64,000 nucleotides of DNA from Dyella acidiphila (GTDB taxonomy: Bacteria > Pseudomonadota > Gammaproteobacteria > Xanthomonadales > Rhodanobacteraceae): NCBI RefSeq assembly GCF_014863405.1, contig NZ_JACZZA010000010.1, positions 124,001 through 188,000 on the forward strand. The letters run 5' to 3'. Made by a program: the position numbers and the translations under genes. The notes under the pieces were generated by a model that ran no database searches, was not told the origin of the DNA, and saw only the letters and a program-made list of their open reading frames with translations. Every line of letters begins with the position of its first letter. The stretch's first letter is position 1. Below, piece after piece: positions 55,149 through 64,000 of this stretch.

Positions 55149-56263
55149 GGCGCGCCGTAGACCTGTGCATGGGTATAGAAGCCGTCCTTGATCACCACAT
55201 CCACGTTCTGGCGGGTCAGCAGGATCGGCGACAGCAATATGCTGTTCACTGGCTTGCTGCCGTTATTTAGCGTGGTGTCGTAGGCGGGCGCTTGATCGCG
55301 CACCAGTTGCACCGACAGTTCCGCCGCGCGCGTGGCGAGCTGCCGGATCGGCTTGTACACCGTCATCGCCTGGGTGCCGTCGAGCACGCGGCGCACCGCA
55401 GCCAGGTCGGCATCCTGCCCCGACACCGGCACCTTGCCGGCCAGCTTCTGCGCGGCCAGCGCCTGGATCGCGCCACCGGCGGTGGCGTCGTTCGAGGCCA
55501 CCACGCCCTGGACATGGTTGGCATTGGCGGTCAGCGCATCTTCGACAATGCGCAGCGCCTTGGACGCATCCCAGTCCGGCGTCCACTGCTGGCCCACGAT
55601 CTTCACTGCGCCGCTGGCGACCGCCGGCTGCAGCACCTTCATCTGGCCGTCGCGGATGATCTTGGCATTGTTGTCGGTGGGCGAGCCGCCAAGCAGAAAG
55701 TAATTACCCTTCGGCGCGAGATTCAGCACACCCTGCGCCTGCAGTTCGCCGACACGTTCGTTGTCGAAGGTGATGTAGGCATCGACGTCGGCGTTGAGGA
55801 TCAGGCGATCGTAGGACACTACCTTGATGCCGTTGCGCCGCGCTTCGGCCACTACGTTGCTCAGCACCTTGGAATTGAACGGCACGATCACCAGCACGTC
55901 GACCTGGCGCGCGATCAGGTTTTCCAGCTGCGCCACCTGGCGCTCTTCGCTGGCATCGGCCGATTGCACGTAGACCTTGGCGCCGAGGCGGTTGGCGGCG
56001 GCCACGAAGTAGTCGCGATCGTGCGCCCACCGTTCCAGGCGCAGGTCGTCGATGGAGAAACCGATTACGGGGTGTTCTTTGCTGGCGTGGGCGAGCGCGG
56101 CAAACAACAGCAATGCGACGAACAACAGCGCTTTGCTCCCTCTCCCCTTTGGGGAGAGGGCTGGGGTGAGGGGACGCACTGGCCGAAATCTTTCGCAAGA
56201 GTGGCCCCTCACCCCGACCCTCTCCCCAAAGGGGAGAGGGAGAAAGGCGGTGCGCCGCCTCAT
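55145..56263 (-). CDS. xylF: D-xylose-binding protein XylF with repeat-derived N-terminal extension
   Basis: The mature periplasmic binding protein is standard ([78 protein letters not shown]). The signal core is [17 protein letters not shown]. Upstream of that core, about 40 codons are made of a dispersed palindromic repeat read in frame ([24 protein letters not shown]). The only ATG, at 56263, lies before the repeat and overlaps the xylB stop by four bases. Either a long leader is made, or translation starts at a GTG or TTG near the signal core behind GGGAGAGGGAG. Confidence 0.85.
56138..56240. repeat. Palindromic repeat inside the 5' end of xylF
   Basis: Two CCCTCTCCCC...GGGGAGAGGG palindromes (56138-56160 and 56218-56240) flank a spacer. 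This is the same family as 19571-19942 and 60432-61164, here lying within an open reading frame. Confidence 0.85.
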
Positions 56264-57750
56264 GTAGGCTCGCCCTCGTCCGCCCGATACACCGCTGCCA
56301 GCTGCCGATACAAGGCGCGGAAACGCGGCTGCCGCCGCTCGCGGAAATACGCATGCCGCGCAGCATCGGGCTTGCGCACCGCCACCGTCTCCGGCATGCC
56401 GCACACCTGCTCGATCCTGGCGCCGGGCTCCGCGGCCAGATGTGCCAGCCGCGCCGCGCCCAGTGCCGCCCCCACTTCGCCGCCCGCACGCAGGATCAAT
56501 GGCCGGCCGATAATGTCGGCCAGCATCTGCGTCCAATAGCCGCTGCGCGAACCGCCGCCGATCACGGTGATCTGGTCGACGCGCAAACCTGCCGCATCCA
56601 CCGCCTCGATACCATCAAGCAAACCAAGCCCGACCCCTTCCAGCGCGGCATTAGCAAGGTCTGCGCGCGTGCTGTCCACACGCAGGCCGGCGAAGGCGCC
56701 GCAGGCATGCACGTCGTTATGCGGCGTACGCTCGCCGCTGAGATACGGCAGGAACAGCGGCCCTTCCCGTCGCAGGCCGGCCTGCTCGGCATCGGCCAGC
56801 ATGCCGGCGACATTCGCATAGCCGCCAAGGCTGGCGGTGAAGTCCAGGCAGCTGGCCGCATTGAGCATCACCGACATCAAATGCCAGCTGCCCGGCAGGG
56901 CATGGCAGAAACTGTGCACGGCATCTTCCGGTCGCGCGCGGTAGCCGTCGGACACCGCGAAATACACGCCCGACGTACCCAGCGACAGCATCGCCTGCCC
57001 ATGCCGCACCATGCCGACACCGACCGCGCCGGCGGCATTGTCGCCGCCGCCGGCAGCCACCGGTACGCGCTGCATGCCCCAGCGCTGGGCCAGCTCAGCA
57101 TCCAAATAACCGGTCACGGCATTGCCTTCGTGCACGGCCGGCATGGTGTCCAGCGACAGGCCGCAGGCATCGAGCATGCGCGTGCTCCAGCAGCGCTGCG
57201 CCACGTCCAGCCACAAAGTGCCGGCCGCATCGGAGACATCGGTGGCGAACTCGCCGGTCAGCCGCCAGCGCAGGTAATCCTTGGGCAGCAGCACTTTGGC
57301 GATGCGCTCGAATACGCGCGGCTCATGCTCGCGTAGCCATAGCAATTTCGGCGCGGTGAATCCCGGCATCGCGAGGTTGCCGGTGATCTGCCGGAACGCC
57401 GGCCAGCCTTCCATCTCACGGCATTGCGCATCGCTGCGCCCGTCGTTCCATAGAATCGCTGGACGCAGCACGCGATGATCGCGATCCAGCACGGTGGCGC
57501 CGTGCATCTGGCCGCTGAGGCCGATGCCGGCGATCTGGCGCGGCGAAATGCCCTGCGCCTGCGCCGCCTCCAGCAACTGCTCAACCGACGATTGCGTCGC
57601 CTGCCACCAATCGTCCGGCTGCTGCTCCGACCAGCGCGGCTGCGGATTGGAAATCGGCAGCGGATGCGCCGCCATCGCGCGCACCGCGCCGCTTTCGTCG
57701 ATCAATACCGCCTTGACGGCGGAGGTACCGAGATCGATGCCCAGGAACAT
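56260..57750 (-). CDS. xylB: Xylulokinase XylB
   Basis: A 496-residue FGGY kinase: FLGIDLGTSAVKAVLIDESG at the N-terminus, IAGIGLSGQMHGATVLD, GGGDNAAGAVGVGMV and the C-terminal ATP motif ITVIGGGSRSGYWTQMLADI. It phosphorylates D-xylulose made by the xylose isomerase encoded just upstream. Length is normal. Confidence 0.95.
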   Translation of the reverse strand: MFLGIDLGTSAVKAVLIDESGAVRAMAAHPLPISNPQPRWSEQQPDDWWQATQSSVEQLLEAAQAQGISPRQIAGIGLSGQMHGATVLDRDHRVLRPAILWNDGRSDAQCREMEGWPAFRQITGNLAMPGFTAPKLLWLREHEPRVFERIAKVLLPKDYLRWRLTGEFATDVSDAAGTLWLDVAQRCWSTRMLDACGLSLDTMPAVHEGNAVTGYLDAELAQRWGMQRVPVAAGGGDNAAGAVGVGMVRHGQAMLSLGTSGVYFAVSDGYRARPEDAVHSFCHALPGSWHLMSVMLNAASCLDFTASLGGYANVAGMLADAEQAGLRREGPLFLPYLSGERTPHNDVHACGAFAGLRVDSTRADLANAALEGVGLGLLDGIEAVDAAGLRVDQITVIGGGSRSGYWTQMLADIIGRPLILRAGGEVGAALGAARLAHLAAEPGARIEQVCGMPETVAVRKPDAARHAYFRERRQPRFRALYRQLAAVYRADEGEPT

Positions 57751-57758
57751 GCCGGCGC

Positions 57759-59075
57759 TCAGCGGTAGATATACCGGTTGACCAGGTTTTCCAGGTACTC
57801 CTGCTGGCCGGAAACATGCGCTGGCCGCAGGTCGCGCTGCACGGCATCTTCAGCCAGCGACTGCAGGCTGAACTCGCCGGCAAGAATGCGCTTGCCCAGA
57901 TCCTGGTCCCAGCCGGCGTAGCGCGCGGCCTTGAACTCGGCCAGCGTGTCGCGCTCGATCATCGCCGCTGCACGCTCCAGGGCCAGTGCCAGTGCATCGA
58001 TCGCGCCGATATGGCCATGGAACAGATCGGCCGCCGCACTGCTCTGCCGGCGTACCTTGGTATCGAAGTTGAAGCCGCCGGTGGTGAAGCCGCCGTGGCG
58101 CAGGATCTCGTACATCACCAAGGTCAGTTCTTCCACGCTATTGGGAAACTGATCGGTGTCCCAGCCGTTCTGCGGATCGCCGCGATTGGCATCGATGCTG
58201 CCGAAAATGCCCAGCGAGATCGCAGTGGCCACTTCGTGGTGGAAAGAGTGACCGGCCAGCGTGGCGTGGTTCGCTTCCAGGTTTACCTTCACCTCGTGTT
58301 CCAGGCCGAAGTCCTTGAGGAAGCCATATACCGTGGCGCTGTCGTAGTCGTATTGATGCTTGGTGGGTTCCTGCGGCTTGGGCTCGATCAAGATGGTGCC
58401 CTTGAAGCCGATGCGATGCTTGTGCTCCACCACCATCTGGAAGAAGCGGCCCAGCTGCGCGCGCTCGCGGCGCAGGTCGGTGTTGAGCAAGGTGTCGTAG
58501 CCTTCGCGGCCGCCCCACAACACATAGTTGGCGCCGCCCAGCCGCTGGGTCGCCGCCATGGCGTGAAATACCTGCGTGGCCGCACAGGCGAATACTTCCG
58601 GCTGCGGACTGCTGGCCGCGCCTGCCGCATAGCGCGGATGACTGAACAGATTGGCCGTGCCCCACAGCAGCTGCATGCCGGTCTGCGCCTGCTTGGCCTC
58701 GAGCACGTCGACCATGCTCGACAGGTTGCGCACGTAATCCTTCAGGCTGTCGCCTTCCGGCGCGATATCGGTGTCATGGAAGGTGTAGAACGGCGCGCCC
58801 AGGCGCTGGAAAAAATCGAACGCCGCATCCGCCTTCAGGCGCGCCTGCGCCATCGGATCGCCGGCGCCCTGCCAGGGCCGCTGGAACGTGCCGAAACCGA
58901 ACATGTCGGTACCCGGCCAGACAAAGCTGTGCCAGTAACACACCGCCAGCCGCAGGTGCTCGTCCATGCGCTTGCCCAGCACCAGCCGGGCCGGGTCGTA
59001 ATGGCGGAAAGCCAGTGCCTGCGCATCGTCGCCCTTGGCCAGTCGAATGGGCGGAATATGCTCGAAATAACTCAT
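57759..59075 (-). CDS. xylA: Xylose isomerase XylA
   Basis: A 438-residue class II xylose isomerase. [12 protein letters not shown] carries the catalytic histidine, [18 protein letters not shown] the metal glutamate signature, and [20 protein letters not shown] the second signature. It starts 8 bases after AGGAGCA on the minus strand. It is the first gene of xylA-xylB-xylF-xylG-xylH. Confidence 0.97.
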   Translation of the reverse strand: MSYFEHIPPIRLAKGDDAQALAFRHYDPARLVLGKRMDEHLRLAVCYWHSFVWPGTDMFGFGTFQRPWQGAGDPMAQARLKADAAFDFFQRLGAPFYTFHDTDIAPEGDSLKDYVRNLSSMVDVLEAKQAQTGMQLLWGTANLFSHPRYAAGAASSPQPEVFACAATQVFHAMAATQRLGGANYVLWGGREGYDTLLNTDLRRERAQLGRFFQMVVEHKHRIGFKGTILIEPKPQEPTKHQYDYDSATVYGFLKDFGLEHEVKVNLEANHATLAGHSFHHEVATAISLGIFGSIDANRGDPQNGWDTDQFPNSVEELTLVMYEILRHGGFTTGGFNFDTKVRRQSSAAADLFHGHIGAIDALALALERAAAMIERDTLAEFKAARYAGWDQDLGKRILAGEFSLQSLAEDAVQRDLRPAHVSGQQEYLENLVNRYIYR

Positions 59076-59248
59076 GGGGTGCTCCTGTTCGCTCCCAGGA
59101 TGCTGCGTGTGGCCCGGCAGGGCCGCAATTGCGAAATCCGTCAGCGCGACAGGTTTTTTCTTTGTCGCGTTGCGTCATGTACCAGCGCGATTGAGCTGCT
59201 AGCGTCCCAGCGAGGGGAAATTCCGCAGTTTTAGGCAATCGGAACGAC
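59076..59248. promoter_or_regulatory. xylA/xylR divergent control region
   Basis: A 173-base spacer between xylA and xylR. It contains an inverted pair CGCGAC/GTCGCG around a T-rich spacer (about 59145-59168), TTGCGAAATCCG near 59129-59140 and GAAATTCCGCA at 59217-59227. The last matches the core of the palindrome at 9383-9398. XylR operators are expected here, but exact sites and promoters cannot be fixed by eye. Confidence 0.5.
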
Positions 59249-60418
59249 ATGTCGCCGCATCGCATCGCACTGCTTTTCAACGCCAACAAGGTGTACGACC
59301 GGCAAGTCATTGCCGGCATCGGCCAATATCTCACGTCCACGCGGGTGGAGTGGGATCTGTTTATGGAAGAGGATTTCCGCAGCCGTACCGTGGGCATCCA
59401 CCACTGGCGCGGCGACGGCATCATTGCCGACTTCGACGACCCGGTAGTAGGCGAAGCGCTCGCCGCCATGCCCATTCCGGTGGTAGCGGTTGGCGGCTCC
59501 TACGCCGACGATTCGCAGTATCCGGCGAATATTCCGTATGTCGCTACGGACAACCAGAAACTGGTGCGGCTGGCCTACGACCACCTGATCGAACAGGGCC
59601 TGCAACGCTTTGCCTTCTACGGCCTGCCGCCGGCCCCCGGCAACCGCTGGGCCTGCGAACGCGAACTGGCGTTCAAACGCATGATCGACGCGGACGGGCT
59701 GGACGGCATCGTCTATCGCGGCTCGTCCACCAGTGCTGGCGGCTGGGGCCGCGCGCAGGAAGAAATGGTGGATTGGGTACGTTCGCTGCCCAAGCCGATC
59801 GGCATTATCGCCGTGACCGATGCACGTGCCCGCCAGCTGCTGCAGGCCTGTGTGGTGGCCGACGTGCCGATTCCCGAACAGATCGCCATCGTCGGCATCG
59901 ACAACGATCCGATTGCGCAATTGCTCAGCCGCATTCCGCTGACCTCGGTGATCCAGGGCGCGGAAGAAATGGGCCGCATGGCCGCGCAGGTGCTGCACCA
60001 GATGCTGCACGGCGGCGACTGCTCCACCACCCGCATCCTGGTGCCGCCGGTGGGTCTCAACGTGCAGGCCACCAGCCAGCACCAGCCGCTGAAGAGCCCG
60101 TACGTGATGCGTGCCAGGCATTACATCCGCCAGTACGCCTGCCTGGGCATCAAGACCGAACAGGTGGCCGACTACGTCGGCATCTCGCGCACGCTGCTGG
60201 AAGAGCATTTCAAGCGCGAACTGAAGCAATCGGTGCACCAGACGATTCTGGAGCACAAGCTGCGCATGGCGCGGACGATGTTGAACGACCCGGCCATTCC
60301 GCTGACGGAAGTGGCGATACGCAGCGGGTTTACTTCGCTGCAGTATATGTACGCGGTGTTCCGGCGCGAGTTCAACTGCACGCCGCGGCAGTTTATGGAG
60401 AATGCGCGCAGTCACTGA
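59249..60418 (+). CDS. xylR: XylR: LacI-type sensor fused to AraC-type DNA-binding domain
   Basis: A 389-residue regulator. The first ~270 residues are a periplasmic-binding-protein-like sugar sensor (IALLFNANKVYDRQVIAGIG, VAIVGIDNDPIAQLLSRIPL-type strand). The C-terminal ~105 residues are two AraC helix-turn-helix units (VADYVGISRTLLEEHFKREL and EVAIRSGFTSLQYMYAVFRR, then CTPRQFM). This is the E. coli XylR architecture. It is divergent to xylA and probably activates the operon with xylose. Confidence 0.95.
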   Translation: MSPHRIALLFNANKVYDRQVIAGIGQYLTSTRVEWDLFMEEDFRSRTVGIHHWRGDGIIADFDDPVVGEALAAMPIPVVAVGGSYADDSQYPANIPYVATDNQKLVRLAYDHLIEQGLQRFAFYGLPPAPGNRWACERELAFKRMIDADGLDGIVYRGSSTSAGGWGRAQEEMVDWVRSLPKPIGIIAVTDARARQLLQACVVADVPIPEQIAIVGIDNDPIAQLLSRIPLTSVIQGAEEMGRMAAQVLHQMLHGGDCSTTRILVPPVGLNVQATSQHQPLKSPYVMRARHYIRQYACLGIKTEQVADYVGISRTLLEEHFKRELKQSVHQTILEHKLRMARTMLNDPAIPLTEVAIRSGFTSLQYMYAVFRREFNCTPRQFMENARSH

Positions 60419-60431
60419 ACTGCGCGATGCG

Positions 60432-61164
60432 CTCTCTCCCCTTCGGGGAGCGGGCTGGGGTGAGGAGCCACTCTTGCGAAGACGCTTGAAGTGAAAAGCC
60501 TTGAAGCAATGAGCGCATCGCCCTAGCTGCATCATAGCAAGGTTGCCCCTCACCCCGACCCTCTCCCCAAAGGGGAGAGGGAGAAGAGCAGTGCGTGGCG
60601 AACTGATTATTGTGCCGAGTCACTGGACTGTACGGCGCTCCCTCTCCCCTTCGGGGAGAGGGAGAAGAGCGGTGCATGGCGAACTGATTATTGTGCCGAG
60701 TCACTGGACTGTACGGCGCTCCCTCTCCCCTTCGGGGAGAGGGAGAAGAGCGGTGCATGGCGAACTGATTATTGTGCCGAGTCACTGGACTGTGCGGCGC
60801 CCCCTCTCCCCTTCGGGGAGAGGGCTGGGGTGAGGGGCCACTCTTGCGAAGATGCTTGAAGTGAAAAGCCTTGAAGCAATGAGCGCATCGCCCTAGCTGC
60901 ATCATGGCGAGGTTGCCCCTCACCCCGACCCTCTCCCCGAAGGGGAGAGGGAGAAGAGCAGTGCATGGCGAACTGATTATTGTGCCGAGTCACTGGACTG
61001 TGCGGTGCCCCCTCTCCCCTTCGGGGAGAGGGCTGGGGTGAGGGGCCACTCTTGCGAAGATGCTTGAAGTGAAAAGCCTTGAAGCAATGAGCGCATCGCC
61101 CTAGCTGCATCATTGCGAGGTTGCCCCTCACCCCGACCCTCTCCCCGAAGGGGAGAGGGAGAAG
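60432..61164. repeat. Array of palindromic repeats with 81-bp and 208-bp periods
   Basis: The convergent gap 60419-61184 is almost entirely repeats. The marker GAGAAGAGC recurs at 60581, 60662, 60743, 60951 and 61159, giving spacings of 81, 81, 208 and 208. Each unit carries a CCTCTCCCC...GGGGAGAGG hairpin. The longer unit adds a conserved segment with GCTTGAAGTGAAAAGCCTTG. It may end transcription from both sides. No gene is present. Confidence 0.88.
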
Positions 61165-61184
61165 AGCGGCGTATGGCGCGGTGG

Positions 61185-64000
61185 TTATTTGGCCAACGAG
61201 ACCCTGATTTCGCTGCCGTCATAATCCACCGACTGGTCGCGAGCGCTATCGCCTGCATCCTGGTTCGAATGAGCTCCATCGACAATGCGAACCACAAACT
61301 TCCGATGCGTCGGCGCCCCGCTGCCATCACCCTCGCGCTTGCCCAGCGTCAGAGTATGCGAAGCATCGTCATAGCTCAGCGGAATACGCGAATAATGCCC
61401 TTGCTCATAGCCATAATCCGTACCCGCATCTTCATATAACGCAAAGTGCCCGTCGGCGCCCTGGTACACCAGCAAGGTAATCGGCGCATCCGGCTGTTCG
61501 CCGGTGTATTGAATCGCCGGCCCGGTCGGCACGATCGCACCTGCACGCACGAACAGCGGCATCCGCGCCAGCGGTGCCTCGGCCTGGATCGATGCGCCGC
61601 CGGCGTAACGCTTGCCGCTATGGAAGTCGTACCAGGAAGCGCCCGCCGGCAGATAGACCTGACGCGACGTCGCTTTGTAAGCCGTCACCGGCGCCACCAG
61701 GAAGGCCGGGCCAAACATGTATTCGTCGTCGATATTGCGCAGTTTCGGGTCGTCCGGAAAATCCATCGGCAGCCCGCGCATGATGGTGCCGTCGCGCCAG
61801 TAGGTGTCGCCGGCCAGGGTGTAGATGTACGGCATCAGGCGATAACGCAGCTGATCGTAGTAGGCCAGGATCTGATACACCGCCGAACCCTGCGGCGCGA
61901 TGTTGTAGATCTCCCGGTACGGAAACTGCCCGTGCGAACGGAACAGCGGCATAAAGGCACCGAACTGGAACCAGCGCACGTATAGCTGGCGCCATTCGTC
62001 CAGATCGGCAGCGCTCGGCTTTTCATAGCGCGGCTCGACCGCGAAGCCGCCGATATCGGTAGTCCAGTTCGGAATGCCCGACAGCGAGAAATTCACGCCG
62101 GCGGAAATCTGGTCGCGCAGGTTGCTCCAGCGCGCCGCCACATCGCCGCTCCAGGTGGCCGCGGCATTGCGCTGCTGTCCGGCAAAAGCGGAGCGCGTGA
62201 GGATAAATACGCGACGATCCGGATAATCCTTGCGCCAGCCCTGGTAGACGCTGGTGGTATGCATCAGCGGATAGGAGTTGAAGAACTCTGCGCCCGGCCC
62301 CATCGCGGTCGGCCCCATGCGCAGCTTGCGTTCTTCGATATCCAGGTTGGAATCGATATCCGGCTCGGAGGCGTCCAGCCACCACGCATCCATGCCCAGC
62401 ACGCCGAGCTTGTCGTGGATCTGGCGCCAGTAGATCGAGCGCGCCTCCTGCGAATACGGGTCGTAGAAGGAACTCAGATAGCCCGGCCCGATCCAGTCCA
62501 GCGTGCCCTGCTCGATATTGCGCCGGTAGATATGCCCCTTGGCATCCAGTTCCTTGAAGTTGGCGGTGGTGGGATAGAACTTGGGCCACACTGAGATCAT
62601 CAGATGCATATGCATGGCGTGCAGCTGCTCGATCATGCTCTTCGGATCGGGAAAGCGCGCCGGGTCGAAGTCGTGCGAGCCCCAGTCGTTGTCGCGCCAG
62701 TAATTCCAGTCCTCCACGATGTTGTCGATCGGCAGACCCAGCGCGCGGTAGCGCTTGGCAGTGTCGAGGATTTCCGCCTGCGTCTTGTAGCGCTCGCGGC
62801 TCTGCCAGAAGCCGTAGACCCAGCGCGGCAGCATCACTGCTTTGCCAGTGATGTCGCGGTAGCCTGCAATCACCTGATCCATGCTGTCGCCGCCGACTAC
62901 GTAGTAGTTCTCGGCACTGGCCACTTCCGAATACAGCGATAGCTCGTTCTGCTGCGCATCCGGCAGCGGATCGAGATGCAGCAAGGTCAGATAACCCTCG
63001 TTCGGCAACCACTCGATGCGCAAGGTGTGGCGCGTGTGGGCCGCCAGCGGCAATTTGAAATTGTGATACCAGGGATTCCAGTTCTGCCGCCAGTCGTCGT
63101 AGATCAGCTTGCCGTCCACATACACCTTGGCATAGCTGCTGGCGTACAGGCGGAACTTGTGCGTGCCGGAGGTGGCGGCCTCGATGCTGCCTTCCCAGAC
63201 CACCTTGCTGGTGGCTTTGGCCGGCGATGCCGCGGGCCAGCTGGCCAGGTCCTTGATGTACTGGTAATTGGGCGCACTTTCGTTGCGCGTGAGCTTGAGC
63301 GTAGTGCCGTCGTAGTAACGCGCCGTGAGGCCACCGGGCTTGCCGTTGGCATCGTAGAGCTTGAGCGACGTGTTGAGCGGCTGGTATTCGCGCGGGTCGC
63401 CGAAGCGGGTGATGGAATTGTTGTCCCACAGCAGGCCGTAATGGCGCGTGGAAACCACAAAAGGAATGCCGACATCCATATTGTGCTGGGCCAGCTCCAC
63501 GTCCTCGCCTTTGTAGTTCATCTGCCGATTCTGGTGCTGGCCCAGACCGTAGAAGGCTTCGTCGGAGGGCGAATCAAAGCGCTGACGGATGGCATAGAAA
63601 GCCTTGCCCTGCACCGTTTCGGGAATGAAGCTGCGGCCGCCCGCATGCTCGGCCAGCACGGTATGGCCGTTGGCATCGGCAAAATGAAGCGCGCCATCGT
63701 GCAGCGACACGGTGGCGGAGAAGGCTGCCGTTTTTACCTGTACGTCATTCGTATTCTCGCTGACGTTGAAGTCGCCGTAGCCGCCGCTCTTCACCGCCAT
63801 CAGGCTGGGCGGGAGATCGTCGAAGCGGCCGTCCGGGGCCACCGTCACGTGCACGATGCGATCGGATACCCACTGCAGCCGCACCTTCTGCGGCGAGCCG
63901 TCGAGCTGCACGATGACGCCATCAGGAAGTTTCTGGACGTGACTCGGTGCGGCATGAGCGGCCAGCAGACCGGTGCCAAGCAGAGCAACAAAAAGCGCGG
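61185..64000 (-). CDS. Secreted GH31-family alpha-xylosidase with PA14 insert (5' partial)
   Basis: The frame is open to the window edge; the last visible codons are a signal-peptide core (ALFVALLGTGLLAAHA), so only a few codons are missing. The GH31 N-terminal sandwich is interrupted by a PA14-like insert (LTARYYDGTTLKLTRNESAP through GTHKFRLYASSYAKVYVDGK). The barrel has the nucleophile in WWLDASEPD and the acid/base in TWSGDVAARW. Together with the ERYKTQAEILD segment this is the XylS-type alpha-xylosidase plan seen in xyloglucan-degrading bacteria. It would release xylose from xyloglucan oligosaccharides in the periplasm, feeding the importer encoded upstream. Confidence 0.9.
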   Translation of the reverse strand, partial: ALFVALLGTGLLAAHAAPSHVQKLPDGVIVQLDGSPQKVRLQWVSDRIVHVTVAPDGRFDDLPPSLMAVKSGGYGDFNVSENTNDVQVKTAAFSATVSLHDGALHFADANGHTVLAEHAGGRSFIPETVQGKAFYAIRQRFDSPSDEAFYGLGQHQNRQMNYKGEDVELAQHNMDVGIPFVVSTRHYGLLWDNNSITRFGDPREYQPLNTSLKLYDANGKPGGLTARYYDGTTLKLTRNESAPNYQYIKDLASWPAASPAKATSKVVWEGSIEAATSGTHKFRLYASSYAKVYVDGKLIYDDWRQNWNPWYHNFKLPLAAHTRHTLRIEWLPNEGYLTLLHLDPLPDAQQNELSLYSEVASAENYYVVGGDSMDQVIAGYRDITGKAVMLPRWVYGFWQSRERYKTQAEILDTAKRYRALGLPIDNIVEDWNYWRDNDWGSHDFDPARFPDPKSMIEQLHAMHMHLMISVWPKFYPTTANFKELDAKGHIYRRNIEQGTLDWIGPGYLSSFYDPYSQEARSIYWRQIHDKLGVLGMDAWWLDASEPDIDSNLDIEERKLRMGPTAMGPGAEFFNSYPLMHTTSVYQGWRKDYPDRRVFILTRSAFAGQQRNAAATWSGDVAARWSNLRDQISAGVNFSLSGIPNWTTDIGGFAVEPRYEKPSAADLDEWRQLYVRWFQFGAFMPLFRSHGQFPYREIYNIAPQGSAVYQILAYYDQLRYRLMPYIYTLAGDTYWRDGTIMRGLPMDFPDDPKLRNIDDEYMFGPAFLVAPVTAYKATSRQVYLPAGASWYDFHSGKRYAGGASIQAEAPLARMPLFVRAGAIVPTGPAIQYTGEQPDAPITLLVYQGADGHFALYEDAGTDYGYEQGHYSRIPLSYDDASHTLTLGKREGDGSGAPTHRKFVVRIVDGAHSNQDAGDSARDQSVDYDGSEIRVSLAK

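Noticed and set aside
60432-61164. Possible CRISPR array
   Set aside because: Units are 81 and 208 bp, themselves repeated in full without unique spacers, rich in internal hairpins, and no cas genes are near.

Overview
The window is GC-rich chromosomal DNA from a gammaproteobacterium, most likely of the order Xanthomonadales (a Rhodanobacteraceae or Xanthomonadaceae soil or plant-associated heterotroph such as a Dyella relative). This rests on codon style, Tat-exported glycosidases beside a TonB-dependent receptor, a xylAB-xylFGH operon with an AraC-type XylR, and abundant palindromic intergenic repeats. No database search was possible, so the genus is inference.

Layout. (1) 1-6766, plus strand: end of a hydroxyproline catabolic operon (FAD/[2Fe-2S] dehydrogenase subunit, DHDPS-like deaminase, semialdehyde dehydrogenase), an exported HExxGH-type DUF885 peptidase-like protein and an APC amino acid permease. 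(2) 6934-14681, plus: two Tat-exported carbohydrate-active proteins, the second a clear GH127 beta-L-arabinofuranosidase, and a large TonB-dependent receptor. Regions 1 and 2 together look like a locus for eating arabinosylated, hydroxyproline-rich plant cell-wall protein (extensin). (3) 14749-26500: a periplasmic peroxiredoxin, then an uncharacterised biosynthetic locus with an HprK-related kinase, two B12-type radical SAM enzymes, an NTP_transf_5 nucleotidyltransferase, two GT4 glycosyltransferases, two methyltransferases and an amidohydrolase. (4) 26733-35103: a type VI secretion VgrG, a two-domain peptidoglycan-degrading effector and five tandem immunity-like paralogues in AT-richer DNA, the last frameshifted. 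(5) 35151-43337, minus: a nine-gene surface-polysaccharide operon with dTDP-3-amino-3,6-dideoxyhexose synthesis, flippase, polymerase and chain-length regulator, nearly every junction overlapping. (6) 43505-45981: cytochrome b561, a Cyc2-like haem-porin fusion and a class I cytochrome c. (7) 46077-49449: a TorF-like outer-membrane protein, then an ECF sigma, anti-sigma and subtilase operon. (8) 49670-51646: secreted SGNH esterase and GH12 endoglucanase. (9) 52409-64000: xylose operon xylA-B-F-G-H (minus), divergent xylR, a large repeat array, and a GH31 alpha-xylosidase running off the right edge.

Themes. The carbohydrate genes fit plant cell-wall feeding: arabinose-capped hydroxyproline protein on the left, xyloglucan or xylo-oligosaccharide on the right. 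The middle holds surface glycans and contact-dependent antagonism. No tRNA, rRNA, CRISPR array or insertion sequence was recognised. Longer gene-free stretches (19534-19977, 51647-52408, 60419-61184) are filled mostly by palindromic or tandem repeats.
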